Assembly: GCA_003648085.1 (NCBI GenBank)
Contig: QMOC01000068.1
Coordinates: forward strand, 1 to 8,940
Direction: 5' to 3'
From: Chloroflexota bacterium
Lineage (GTDB): Bacteria; Chloroflexota; Anaerolineae; B4-G1
DNA length: 8,940 bases
Part shown: piece by piece, positions 1 through 6,711 of the stretch
Position numbering within the stretch: position 1 is the first letter of the stretch
Layout: the number at the start of each line of letters is the position of its first letter
Program-made: the position numbers and the translations under genes
Notes under the pieces: generated by a model
Told to the model about the DNA's origin: nothing
Database searches by the model: none
Seen by the model: the letters and a program-made list of their open reading frames with translations, nothing else

Positions 1-2
1 CG

Positions 3-3000
3 CAAGCCGGTATTTTCACCGCCGTCGTCACCGCCACTCACTACCCTTCAATGACCGATTTCCTCACCGCCACTACTCGTGTCACCATCGTCGTGCCCAC
101 CGGTGGCTATTACGTGCCGCCCAGTACCTACCCTGGCTACGCCGCGGCTTTACTGGTAACAGCCATGCAGGATGGCACCACAGTGGACATCGTGGACGAC
201 GACGCCGACGGTGACGACGACGATACTTGCATGGACGTAAAACTGGACAGAGGCGAAAGCTATATGGTCTACATTCAGGATGGGCAGGTCAACGATGACG
301 GGGACGGGAACCCGGGGAACTCGCCGCCGCAGAAACAGCGGGGAGACTATTTCCGGGTGAGGAGCGACAAGCCGATCATTGTCTTTCAATTTACCAATAG
401 CTGCTATCAGCACGATTTTGTACCGGCAACCAACAATGCCACGGCCGGCACCGACTTTTACTTTTATGCTATTGAGAATGCAACAGGATGTGCAAATTCT
501 CCTCAGGTTGACGTCATCGCCTACTCCGACAACACGCAGGTGCAACTGATTGACATCACTCACACCCCCACGATCACCTCGGGCAAGACCAGCGTCGTGA
601 GCGATACCAACGGCGCCGTCGTCTTGACGGCGACATTGAACGCCGGGGAACATCAGATTATCAATCTGACGGAGGGACACACCTACCATCTCCTGGCGAA
701 CAAGAGAGTCACTCCCCAATATGGCCCCCTGGGACACTCCTTATCCGGGCGGCGGGACGGCGGCGCCTATGTCCCGGCGAAGAACGGCCGCCTGACCGGG
801 CGCACTTTCTACTTCGGCATTCCTTATGGAGGTAACTGCCCCGAACCACACTGTGACTACGAGCGCGAGTTACGCATCGTCACCTACGACGATGGGGCCG
901 ATGTGTCCGTGCGCGGATGGGATACCGCCAGTTCCACGTGGGACGACGTACACAGCGAACACCTGGGGCCACATGGCCACCTGGAACTCGTCGGCAGCGA
1001 ACTGGGTTACGACAATGATGGTGTCGGCTATTACTTTTTCGAGGTTCTGGCGACGGCGGACGTCTCTGTCTTTGAGACCAATTGGTTCGAGACGGGCAAC
1101 TATGGCACCTCGGACATTGCCACCTACGTCTCGGCGAAGACCGGCAGCAGGGGGCAGCGTTTTGAAGCCTATCTGGGGCCGCCGGGCACCGAGCCAGACC
1201 TGGAGGACGGCATCGGCAACGTTCAGCTCACTCACTTGTATATCTTTGCCAACGAGGAGACGGACGTTGTCGCTTACGATTCCGACGCCTACGGCGAGTG
1301 GATCGAACTCTACAACGCGACCACCGAGACCGTTGACCTGAGCGGCTGGACGCTGACCAACGGGAGTGACAGATCGGTAGTGCTTTCGGGTACCGTCGCG
1401 CCCGGTGACTACTATCTGCTGGAGTATCACGAAAAAGCGACCGAAGAGGAGGCGGATTTTGTGTACGGCGGATTGTATCCTTATTTCAAACTGGGAAACG
1501 GTGGGGACACACTGACGCTGCAGGATGCTGGCGGCACAATCCACGATACTTTCAGTTACAGCGAAACCTGGGGTGGCCACGGCATCTACGCCGCCTTGGC
1601 CCGGATTGACCCGACTAACCCGGCCGACGATAGCACCAATTGGGCCGACGCCACGACCTGGCATCCCAATAGTTCCAGCAACCTGGGCGCTTACTGGGGC
1701 ACTCCCGGTGAGCAGAACGATGTCTATAGCGAAGATGGCAGCGGCACACCGGACGTGGTCATCAATGAGATTTTGGTTGGGCGTATTTGGCATCATTTCA
1801 CCATCACCGAGCCGGTGCCCCGCGCCGGGGGCTACCACGACATCGCCCTGACCCCGACAGAGTGGGAGGCGATTCACAACGGCAACCGTCCCAACACCGG
1901 GCGCACCGACCCGGAGGGCCCCTACATCATCGTCGAGGCCGATAAATACGTCAGCGTGATGAACACCAACTGGAACGACAACTGGATGGCCTACGCCGTT
2001 CCCCCCGCCTATCCCGACCCGACCGTCGTCTATCTGCCCAGCCATTATCAACGCACCCCCGGTGGAATAGTCGGGTTCACCGCCGAGGTGCGGACAGAGA
2101 GGACGACGCTCTACAACCCGGTCACCACGATAGAGATTCCCCCTGAGATACACTACACGCCAGGTAGTTACATCACCCCCGACCAACTTCTCGCTACCGC
2201 CGTCGTGACCGAGACGCACAACGCCGATGGCTCGTGGACGAGTACTTGGTATCACGGCGTCCCGATGACGCGAGGTGTCTCCTACCGCTTCACCATCACC
2301 GCCACAGTGCCGCCTACCGCGACGAACGGTACTTGGATACGCAGCGTCGCCAGCACGACTGGGACCGACACCCGCGAGCCCTGGGCCGGCCGTCGTTACA
2401 CGGCCCAGGACGTCGCCAACGTCGTGGTCGGCGCCACCGACGAGTTGCAGGAGATGGACCTGGTCATCAACGAGGTGATGGTCAACCCCACCAGCGGCGA
2501 GGAGTGGATCGAACTGTACAACGGCGGGAGCACTGACATCGTGCTCACCGGAATGGTGCTCAGCGCCACCGGCGAGATCCACGACACCGTCACCTTCAGT
2601 TATACCATCCCGCAACTGAACGGCGACAGCCTCGTGCTCCATCCGGATAGTTACATCCTCATCCACCTGACCGACGGAACCGACACACAGACGGACCTCT
2701 ACGCCGGTTGGGGCACGGTAGGGGCGCTGAACGACACTGAGGGCCGCATCTACCTGTTCTCTTCCTCCGACTTCCGGCAGGACACGGTGGTTGACTTCGT
2801 GCAATGGGACGATGACGGGAACTTGACCAACGACGACGGCGACAATCTGGCGGCGATAGCCGAGCAGTGGGCGGACGGTGACTATGTGACGAGCACACTG
2901 CCGGGTGACACGCTGGGCCGTGACCGATATAGCAGCGACGCGAACGACGCGGATGACTGGGAGAACACCGGTGGCATCCACAGCGGCGCTCCCACCCCCG

Positions 3001-3461
3001 GCGCGATCAACTGGACCCACGCGGGTCTAAATCTCCTCAAGATCGCCGAGCCGGCGATGATCGAGGCCGGGGGGACTGTTACCTATACCTATCAGGTATT
3101 CAACACCGGTGAGGAACCGCTGTTGAACGTGAACTTGAGTGACGATAAATGCCACCCGCCGACTTTCACCGGCGGTGATGCCGATGGCGACGGTGAACTG
3201 GACGCGGGTGAGACATGGAACTACACCTGTTCGATGAGACTCTACGAGGACACGACCAACTACGCGACTGTCATGGCCAAGACCAAGGGAGCCGGCCCCA
3301 TCACGGTAAGCGACAGTGCCGGTGCCACGGTGATTATCGCCCACCCCGTTGGTGGCTATACAGAGCCGGTGAACGCGCTGATGTCGCTGTGGCCGTGGAT
3401 CATCCCGATCCTGGCGATTGGCGTAGGGACTCTCATAGCCGCAGCACGTGAGCGCTCGTAG
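3..3461 (+). CDS. Large surface protein with lamin-tail domains and C-terminal membrane anchor (5' partial)
   Basis: The frame is open from the left edge; the first ATG (51) is internal, so the true start and any signal peptide lie upstream. Numbering from that ATG, residues 1-665 are about four degenerate beta-rich units (starting near 1, 133, 250 and 368). Each has a strand like DVIAYSDNTQVQLID, a Gly-rich turn and a strand like SDKPIIVFQFTN, loosely recalling IgGFc-binding-type domains. A lamin-tail domain (hallmark GEWIELYN) occupies about 413-576 inside unit four. A second, complete one spans about 804-985 (LVINEVMVN, EEWIELYN, final TPGAIN). Residues 991-1095 resemble a DUF11-type sandwich with DADGDGELDAGETW, a possible Ca2+ loop. 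Residues 1109-1131 form a hydrophobic helix followed by RERS, consistent with a membrane anchor with the rest outside the cell. No catalytic motif is visible; an adhesive or structural role is inferred. It ends at TAG 3459-3461, just before a hairpin. Confidence 0.85.
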   Translation, partial: QAGIFTAVVTATHYPSMTDFLTATTRVTIVVPTGGYYVPPSTYPGYAAALLVTAMQDGTTVDIVDDDADGDDDDTCMDVKLDRGESYMVYIQDGQVNDDGDGNPGNSPPQKQRGDYFRVRSDKPIIVFQFTNSCYQHDFVPATNNATAGTDFYFYAIENATGCANSPQVDVIAYSDNTQVQLIDITHTPTITSGKTSVVSDTNGAVVLTATLNAGEHQIINLTEGHTYHLLANKRVTPQYGPLGHSLSGRRDGGAYVPAKNGRLTGRTFYFGIPYGGNCPEPHCDYERELRIVTYDDGADVSVRGWDTASSTWDDVHSEHLGPHGHLELVGSELGYDNDGVGYYFFEVLATADVSVFETNWFETGNYGTSDIATYVSAKTGSRGQRFEAYLGPPGTEPDLEDGIGNVQLTHLYIFANEETDVVAYDSDAYGEWIELYNATTETVDLSGWTLTNGSDRSVVLSGTVAPGDYYLLEYHEKATEEEADFVYGGLYPYFKLGNGGDTLTLQDAGGTIHDTFSYSETWGGHGIYAALARIDPTNPADDSTNWADATTWHPNSSSNLGAYWGTPGEQNDVYSEDGSGTPDVVINEILVGRIWHHFTITEPVPRAGGYHDIALTPTEWEAIHNGNRPNTGRTDPEGPYIIVEADKYVSVMNTNWNDNWMAYAVPPAYPDPTVVYLPSHYQRTPGGIVGFTAEVRTERTTLYNPVTTIEIPPEIHYTPGSYITPDQLLATAVVTETHNADGSWTSTWYHGVPMTRGVSYRFTITATVPPTATNGTWIRSVASTTGTDTREPWAGRRYTAQDVANVVVGATDELQEMDLVINEVMVNPTSGEEWIELYNGGSTDIVLTGMVLSATGEIHDTVTFSYTIPQLNGDSLVLHPDSYILIHLTDGTDTQTDLYAGWGTVGALNDTEGRIYLFSSSDFRQDTVVDFVQWDDDGNLTNDDGDNLAAIAEQWADGDYVTSTLPGDTLGRDRYSSDANDADDWENTGGIHSGAPTPGAINWTHAGLNLLKIAEPAMIEAGGTVTYTYQVFNTGEEPLLNVNLSDDKCHPPTFTGGDADGDGELDAGETWNYTCSMRLYEDTTNYATVMAKTKGAGPITVSDSAGATVIIAHPVGGYTEPVNALMSLWPWIIPILAIGVGTLIAAARERS
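1287..1778 (+). other. Lamin-tail domain inserted in permuted order inside the surface protein
   Basis: A lamin-tail domain normally opens with a VVINEILxNP strand, then GEWIELYN, and closes with TPGxxN. Here the order is GEWIELYN (nt 1293-1316), the body of the domain, TPGEQN, and only then the opening strand VVINEILV (nt 1755-1778). The flanking residues DVVAYDSD (before) and GRIWHHFTI (after) line up with one continuous segment of the preceding unit (DVSVRGWDTASSTWDDVHS), so the host fold seems to be interrupted at a surface turn. The reading frame is intact throughout. Domain borders are estimated by eye. Confidence 0.6.
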
Positions 3462-3488
3462 TGTCGTTCGTCGTTGGCCTGCAAACAC

Positions 3489-3523
3489 AACGGCCCTGTG
3501 CTCGTAAGAGCAGCAGGGCCGTT
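3489..3523. terminator. Hairpin between convergent genes, probable bidirectional terminator
   Basis: AACGGCCCTG (3489-3498) pairs perfectly with CAGGGCCGTT (3514-3523). An inner 5-bp stem TGCTC/GAGCA (3499-3503, 3508-3512) closes a GTAA loop (a GNRA tetraloop in RNA), with one bulged G at 3513. It lies 27 bases after the surface-protein stop and 19 bases after the stop of the convergent small gene. No strong T-tract follows on the plus strand; the minus strand has a weak GTGTTTGC. Shared termination is the likeliest role. Without good U-tracts it could instead protect transcript ends. Confidence 0.6.
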
Positions 3524-3542
3524 CCGCATCATGTAGTCCCTC

Positions 3543-3800
3543 TTAGCAGTGCCGGCCGCAACGTGACGATCTGAGCCTCTGGTTGTTCGCAGCCACTCGG
3601 TCAAGTGAATTTTTGCCATCAGGTACCTCCACAGGCGGCACGAAGACCACCTCTGGTTCCTCCTTGGGCCGACTGCGCTTGGCGGCCCGGCGGGCCTCCT
3701 CGGCCGTCCATCCCACGCCGGCCACCCGCCCATGTACCAGCGCCACCCAGCGGCCGGTGTAAGGTGCAAGATCCACCAGCGATAGTCTGTCCCGTTCCAT
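3543..3800 (-). CDS. Small DUF5678-like protein
   Basis: This 85-residue protein has the pattern of small DUF5678-type proteins: residues 11-24 read LAPYTGRWVALVHG, followed by a short strand (RVAGVGWT), a helix (AEEARRAAKRS, 33-43) and an acidic/hydrophobic strand EEPEVVFVPP (47-56). The last 25 residues are basic and do not resemble the core. The molecular function of this family is not established; members are common in Chloroflexota, cyanobacteria and archaea. The ATG at 3798-3800 is preferred because the longer in-frame version from 3878 would read through a consensus promoter (3810-3839), and the shorter start begins right at the conserved core. No Shine-Dalgarno sequence precedes the ATG. 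It is convergent with the surface-protein gene and divergent from the hdrA operon, so it may be transcribed alone. A link to the flavoproteins cannot be claimed. Confidence 0.7.
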   Translation of the reverse strand: MERDRLSLVDLAPYTGRWVALVHGRVAGVGWTAEEARRAAKRSRPKEEPEVVFVPPVEVPDGKNSLDRVAANNQRLRSSRCGRHC

Positions 3801-3809
3801 CGTGGGCTT

Positions 3810-3839
3810 ATGATACCGGAAAGTGGGCAAAGTTGTCAA
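3810..3839 (-). promoter_or_regulatory. Sigma70-type promoter of the DUF5678-like gene, leaderless spacing
   Basis: On the minus strand a perfect -35 TTGACA (3839-3834) is followed after 18 bases by -10 TATCAT (3815-3810, five of six consensus bases). The ATG begins at 3800, nine bases after the -10. Transcription should start within about 0-3 bases of the ATG, leaving no room for a ribosome binding site. Confidence 0.7.
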
Positions 3840-3893
3840 GCCTGCGTTTTGATAGGGACGACCTCGATAGCCTACCACTCATCCTCCCTCTTC

Positions 3894-3920
3894 CGGCAGG
3901 TCATCGAACTAAGCGGCAGG
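3894..3920. repeat. Direct repeat CGGCAGG x2, possible regulator site
   Basis: CGGCAGG occurs at 3894-3900 and 3914-3920, exactly 20 bases apart (about two helical turns). The second copy ends 10 bases before the -35 box of the hdrA promoter. Position and phasing suit an activator binding one face of the DNA, but two 7-mers in GC-rich DNA are weak evidence. Confidence 0.3.
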
Positions 3921-3930
3921 ATGAACGCCG

Positions 3931-3959
3931 TTGCCAATTATCCCAAAACGCAGTATACT
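3931..3959 (+). promoter_or_regulatory. Sigma70-type promoter of the hdrA-like operon, leaderless spacing
   Basis: TTGCCA (3931-3936, five of six) and TATACT (3954-3959, five of six) are separated by the optimal 17 bases. The GTG start codon is at 3967, only seven bases after the -10, so transcription should begin at or within a base of the start codon. The start is well fixed: an in-frame TAG lies at 3961-3963, and no other start-type codon precedes the FAD-binding GxGxxG motif. Confidence 0.75.
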
Positions 3960-3966
3960 TTAGTGC

Positions 3967-6711
3967 GTGGTTGACCCATCACCCATCTCCCGCGCACTCA
4001 TCATCGGCGCCGGCATCGCCGGTATGCAGGCTGCCCTCGACATCGCCAATGCGGGTTATGACGTCGCCTTGGTCGAGCGGCTCCCCTCCATCGGCGGCCG
4101 CATGGCCCAACTCTCGGATACCTTCCCCACGTTGGATTGCGCTGCCTGCATCCTGACCCCCAGGACGGTTGACGTGTCTCATCATCCCCACATCACCCTG
4201 ATGACCTACACGGAAGTGGTCGCGATCGAGGGGGAAATCGGGGCTTTCCACGTGACGCTGGAGAAGAAGCCACGCTATGTGGACGTGGAGAGTTGTACGG
4301 GCTGTGGTGAGTGTGCCAAGGTCTGCCCGGTGGAGATCCCGAATGCTTTCAATCTGGCGCTGGACACTCACAAGGCGATCTATCGGCGCTTCCCCCAGGC
4401 CGTCCCCGCTGCCTTCGTCATCGAAAAGCGAGCGTCCCCGTGCAAAAGCGCCTGCCCGGCCCATATCCCGGTCCAGGGGTACATCGCTCTCATCGCCCAG
4501 GGCAAGTTCCGGGAGGCGCTGGAGCGAGTGCGAGAGGCAGGAGTGCCCTTTGTCGGGACGCTGGGCCGGGTGTGCAACCGCCCTTGTGAGCGCATATGCA
4601 AGCGCGGGGAGTGGGATGAGCCTGTGGCTATCTGCGCCCTCAAGCGATTCGCCTACGACGCAGCCTCTTCTGAGGATCACCCAGAGCCGGCCCCGGTGCA
4701 ATGGGAGGAGAGGGTTGCCGTCGTCGGGGCCGGGCCGGCCGGACTGACCGCAGCCTACGAACTGGTCCGTCGAGGGTACCGTGTCACCGTGTTCGATGCT
4801 CTGCCCGTGGCCGGAGGTATGCTGGCCGTGGGCATCCCCGCGTATCGGCTCCCACGGGAGGTACTGAATCACGAGGTGGAGTACATCTGTGCGCTGGGGG
4901 TGGAGTTGCAGTTGAACACCCCGGTGGGCAGAGACGGTGGGCCGGGCCTGGAGGACCTGCGGAGGGAGTACGACGCGGTCTTCCTGGCAGTGGGAGCGCA
5001 CGGAAGCCGCCGTTTGAACGTCCCAGGGGAGGACTTGCCGGGCGTGCTCCACGCTGCTCCCTTCCTGCGTCGGCTGAATCTGGGCCAGAAGGTGCGGATC
5101 GGGGAGCGGGTGGCGGTGATCGGCGGCGGCAATGCGGCCGTGGACGCAGCACGCTGTGCTCTCCGACTCGGCGCTCAGGTGTGGCTCATCTATCGCCGCT
5201 CCCGTGCCGAGATGCCTGCCATCACCAGCGAGGTGGAGGCGGCCGAGGCCGAGGGGGTCCAACTGGAGTTCCTGGCCGCTCCCCTGCGGATGCTGGAAGA
5301 GAGTGGGCATGTGGCCGCTATCGAGTGCATCCGCATGGAATTGGGGGAGCCCGACGCCAGCGGGCGTCGGCGGCCCATACCTATTGCGGGGTCGGAGTTC
5401 AGGCTGGATGTGGATACGGTGATCGTTGCCGTGGGGCAGAGCGTCGAATTGGAGGGGCTGGAGGGGGTAGAGATTGACCGCAGGGGTACGCTTGTGGTGG
5501 ATGCGGTGACGCTCCAGACTTCCCTGGAGGGGGTGTTCGCCGGTGGAGATGCAGTGACCGGCCCGGCATCGGTGGTGGAGGCGGTGGGTGCAGGGTTGCA
5601 GGCCGCGGAGTCCATACACCGCTACCTGCGTGGCGTGGATCTGCGGGAAGGAAGGAGGCTGACCTGGCCTCGACCGGAGGAGATCGTCGTGGAGCCAGCC
5701 TTCGAGGTTCGCCCGGCGAAGCGCGAGCGCATGCCGGAACTGGCCCCGGCGGAGCGGATCTCCGGTTTCGACGAGGTGGAGCGGGGATTCACAGCGGAGC
5801 AGGCGGTGACGGAGGCCCGGCGATGCCTGGACTGTGCCGTCTGCTCCGAGTGCATGCAATGTGTCGCCGTCTGCGAACGCGGCGCCATCCACCACGACGA
5901 CCGGCCTGAGCGGATCGAGTTAGACGTGGGGGCGATTGTTCTGGCGACCGGATACGGCCTCTATGGGCTGGAGCACATGCCCGAGTATGGCGGCGGTAGG
6001 GTGCCTGACGTGATTGACGCGCTGACCTTCGAGCGGTTGCTCTCCGCCTCCGGCCCGACGGCCGGCAAGGTCAGGCGCCCCTCCGATGGGAAGGTCCCCC
6101 GTGAGATTGTCTTCGTCCAATGCGCCGGCTCCCGTGACCCCGAAAAGCATCTCCCCTACTGCTCGAAAGTCTGCTGCATGTACACGGCCAAGCAGGCCAT
6201 CCTCTACCGCCATCGGGTTCACGGCGGGCAGGCATATGTCTTCTACATTGACATCCGCGCCGCCGGCAAGCGGTACGACGAGTTCACCCAGCGGGCGATG
6301 GAGGACGAACGTGTGATTTACCTGCGGGGCAAGGTCTCCCGCGTCTTTCGCCAGGACGGCAAGGTGATGGTCTGGGGAGCCGACACGCTCAGCGGTCAGC
6401 AGGTGCAGATCGCCGCCGATTTGGTGGTGCTGGCCCCGGCGCTCCTGCCCCGCCCCGAGACGCGGCGCCTGGCCGAGATGCTGGGATTGCCGGTAGACGA
6501 ACACGGCTGGCTGCTCCCCCTCGACTTGAACGTGCATCCGGTGGAGACGGTCAGGCCGGGCATCTTCCTGGCGGGCACCGGCAGCGGGCCGATGGACATC
6601 CCGGAGACGGTCGCCCACGCCAGCGGTGCGGCGGCTCAGGTGCTCAAACTCTTCTCCCGCTGGCAGAAATCCCTCCCCCCTCGCAGGGGGGGAAGGGGAG
6701 GTGAGCAGTGA
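3967..6711 (+). CDS. hdrA: HdrA-like flavoprotein with an inserted NfnB/GltD-like NAD(P)H module
   Basis: This 914-residue iron-sulfur flavoprotein is predicted to be cytoplasmic. Residues 9-121 are the start of an HdrA core: FAD motif GAGIAG (14-19), conserved DCAACIL (Cys58, Cys61), and a ferredoxin cluster Cys110, 113, 116, 120. At about 153 the HdrA ferredoxin domain is interrupted by a GltD/NfnB-like module: cluster ligands Cys159, 163, 203, 207, 211; second FAD motif GAGPAG (254-259); NAD(P) motif GGGNAAVD (386-393) with YRRSRAEMPA (409-418); and FAD motif GVFAGGDA (522-529). A Cys cluster follows (620, 623, 626, 629, 632, 636). The HdrA core then resumes with its special cluster Cys719, 732, 736, 737 and Lys742 in AKQA, a position thought to contact the flavin. 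It lacks the HdrA N-terminal domain and C-terminal ferredoxin, both present in the next gene. The likely role is electron bifurcation or confurcation with NAD(P)H; partners are unknown. GTG start, no Shine-Dalgarno. Confidence 0.88.
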   Translation: MVDPSPISRALIIGAGIAGMQAALDIANAGYDVALVERLPSIGGRMAQLSDTFPTLDCAACILTPRTVDVSHHPHITLMTYTEVVAIEGEIGAFHVTLEKKPRYVDVESCTGCGECAKVCPVEIPNAFNLALDTHKAIYRRFPQAVPAAFVIEKRASPCKSACPAHIPVQGYIALIAQGKFREALERVREAGVPFVGTLGRVCNRPCERICKRGEWDEPVAICALKRFAYDAASSEDHPEPAPVQWEERVAVVGAGPAGLTAAYELVRRGYRVTVFDALPVAGGMLAVGIPAYRLPREVLNHEVEYICALGVELQLNTPVGRDGGPGLEDLRREYDAVFLAVGAHGSRRLNVPGEDLPGVLHAAPFLRRLNLGQKVRIGERVAVIGGGNAAVDAARCALRLGAQVWLIYRRSRAEMPAITSEVEAAEAEGVQLEFLAAPLRMLEESGHVAAIECIRMELGEPDASGRRRPIPIAGSEFRLDVDTVIVAVGQSVELEGLEGVEIDRRGTLVVDAVTLQTSLEGVFAGGDAVTGPASVVEAVGAGLQAAESIHRYLRGVDLREGRRLTWPRPEEIVVEPAFEVRPAKRERMPELAPAERISGFDEVERGFTAEQAVTEARRCLDCAVCSECMQCVAVCERGAIHHDDRPERIELDVGAIVLATGYGLYGLEHMPEYGGGRVPDVIDALTFERLLSASGPTAGKVRRPSDGKVPREIVFVQCAGSRDPEKHLPYCSKVCCMYTAKQAILYRHRVHGGQAYVFYIDIRAAGKRYDEFTQRAMEDERVIYLRGKVSRVFRQDGKVMVWGADTLSGQQVQIAADLVVLAPALLPRPETRRLAEMLGLPVDEHGWLLPLDLNVHPVETVRPGIFLAGTGSGPMDIPETVAHASGAAAQVLKLFSRWQKSLPPRRGGRGGEQ
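4423..5832 (+). other. Inserted NfnB/GltD-like domain inside the first HdrA-like protein
   Basis: Residues about 153-622 of the 914-residue protein form a complete GltD-type unit: an Fe-S helical domain (CKSACPAHIPVQGYI, CNRPCERIC), an FAD domain and a nucleotide domain. It starts right after the HdrA segment FPQAVPAAFVIEK and ends where an HdrA-type ferredoxin motif (CSECMQCVAVCERGAI) resumes. In canonical HdrA those two segments are adjacent. Arginines 410, 411 and 413 next to the nucleotide motif resemble the 2'-phosphate site of NADPH-using family members, so NADPH is favoured but not proven. Exact borders are estimated. Confidence 0.75.
6671..6704 (+). promoter_or_regulatory. Shine-Dalgarno of the second hdrA-like gene next to a C6/G7 hairpin
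   Basis: GGAGGTGA (6697-6704) is a full match to the anti-Shine-Dalgarno sequence, six bases before the ATG at 6711. Just upstream, CCTCCCC (6672-6678) is a perfect complement of GGGGAGG (6695-6701), which contains the Shine-Dalgarno core. A competing stem of CCCCCC (6675-6680) with GGGGGG (6686-6691) would leave it free. The hairpin lies in the last codons of the upstream gene, so translating ribosomes would melt it. Confidence 0.5.

Noticed and set aside
1263..1790. Assembly chimera as the cause of the permuted lamin-tail domain
   Set aside because: The frame is kept at both junctions and the host unit resumes exactly, which a random misassembly would rarely give. Read mapping would settle it.
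870..3020. 716-codon open frame on the minus strand under the surface-protein gene
   Set aside because: It is an antisense shadow of a high-GC coding region: the translation has no recognisable domain, while the plus frame shows clear lamin-tail and anchor motifs.
3356..3620. Minus-strand frame starting MAKIHLTEWL with a GGAGGT seven bases upstream
   Set aside because: The GGAGGT is made by codons of the DUF5678-like protein, the frame runs through the intergenic hairpin and into the end of the convergent gene, and the product resembles nothing known.
3979..5895. 638-codon open frame on the minus strand under the first hdrA-like gene
   Set aside because: Its His/Leu/Arg-rich translation has no motif, and the plus frame is an unambiguous flavoprotein.
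6671..6698. Intrinsic terminator between the first two hdrA-like genes
   Set aside because: The hairpin lies inside the coding region, no T-tract follows, and the downstream gene overlaps by one base, so termination here is unlikely.
6708..6710. GTG at 6708 as the start of the second hdrA-like gene
   Set aside because: The next codon is an ATG with better spacing (six bases) to GGAGGTGA and the usual stop-start overlap. The GTG would add only one residue and cannot be strictly excluded.
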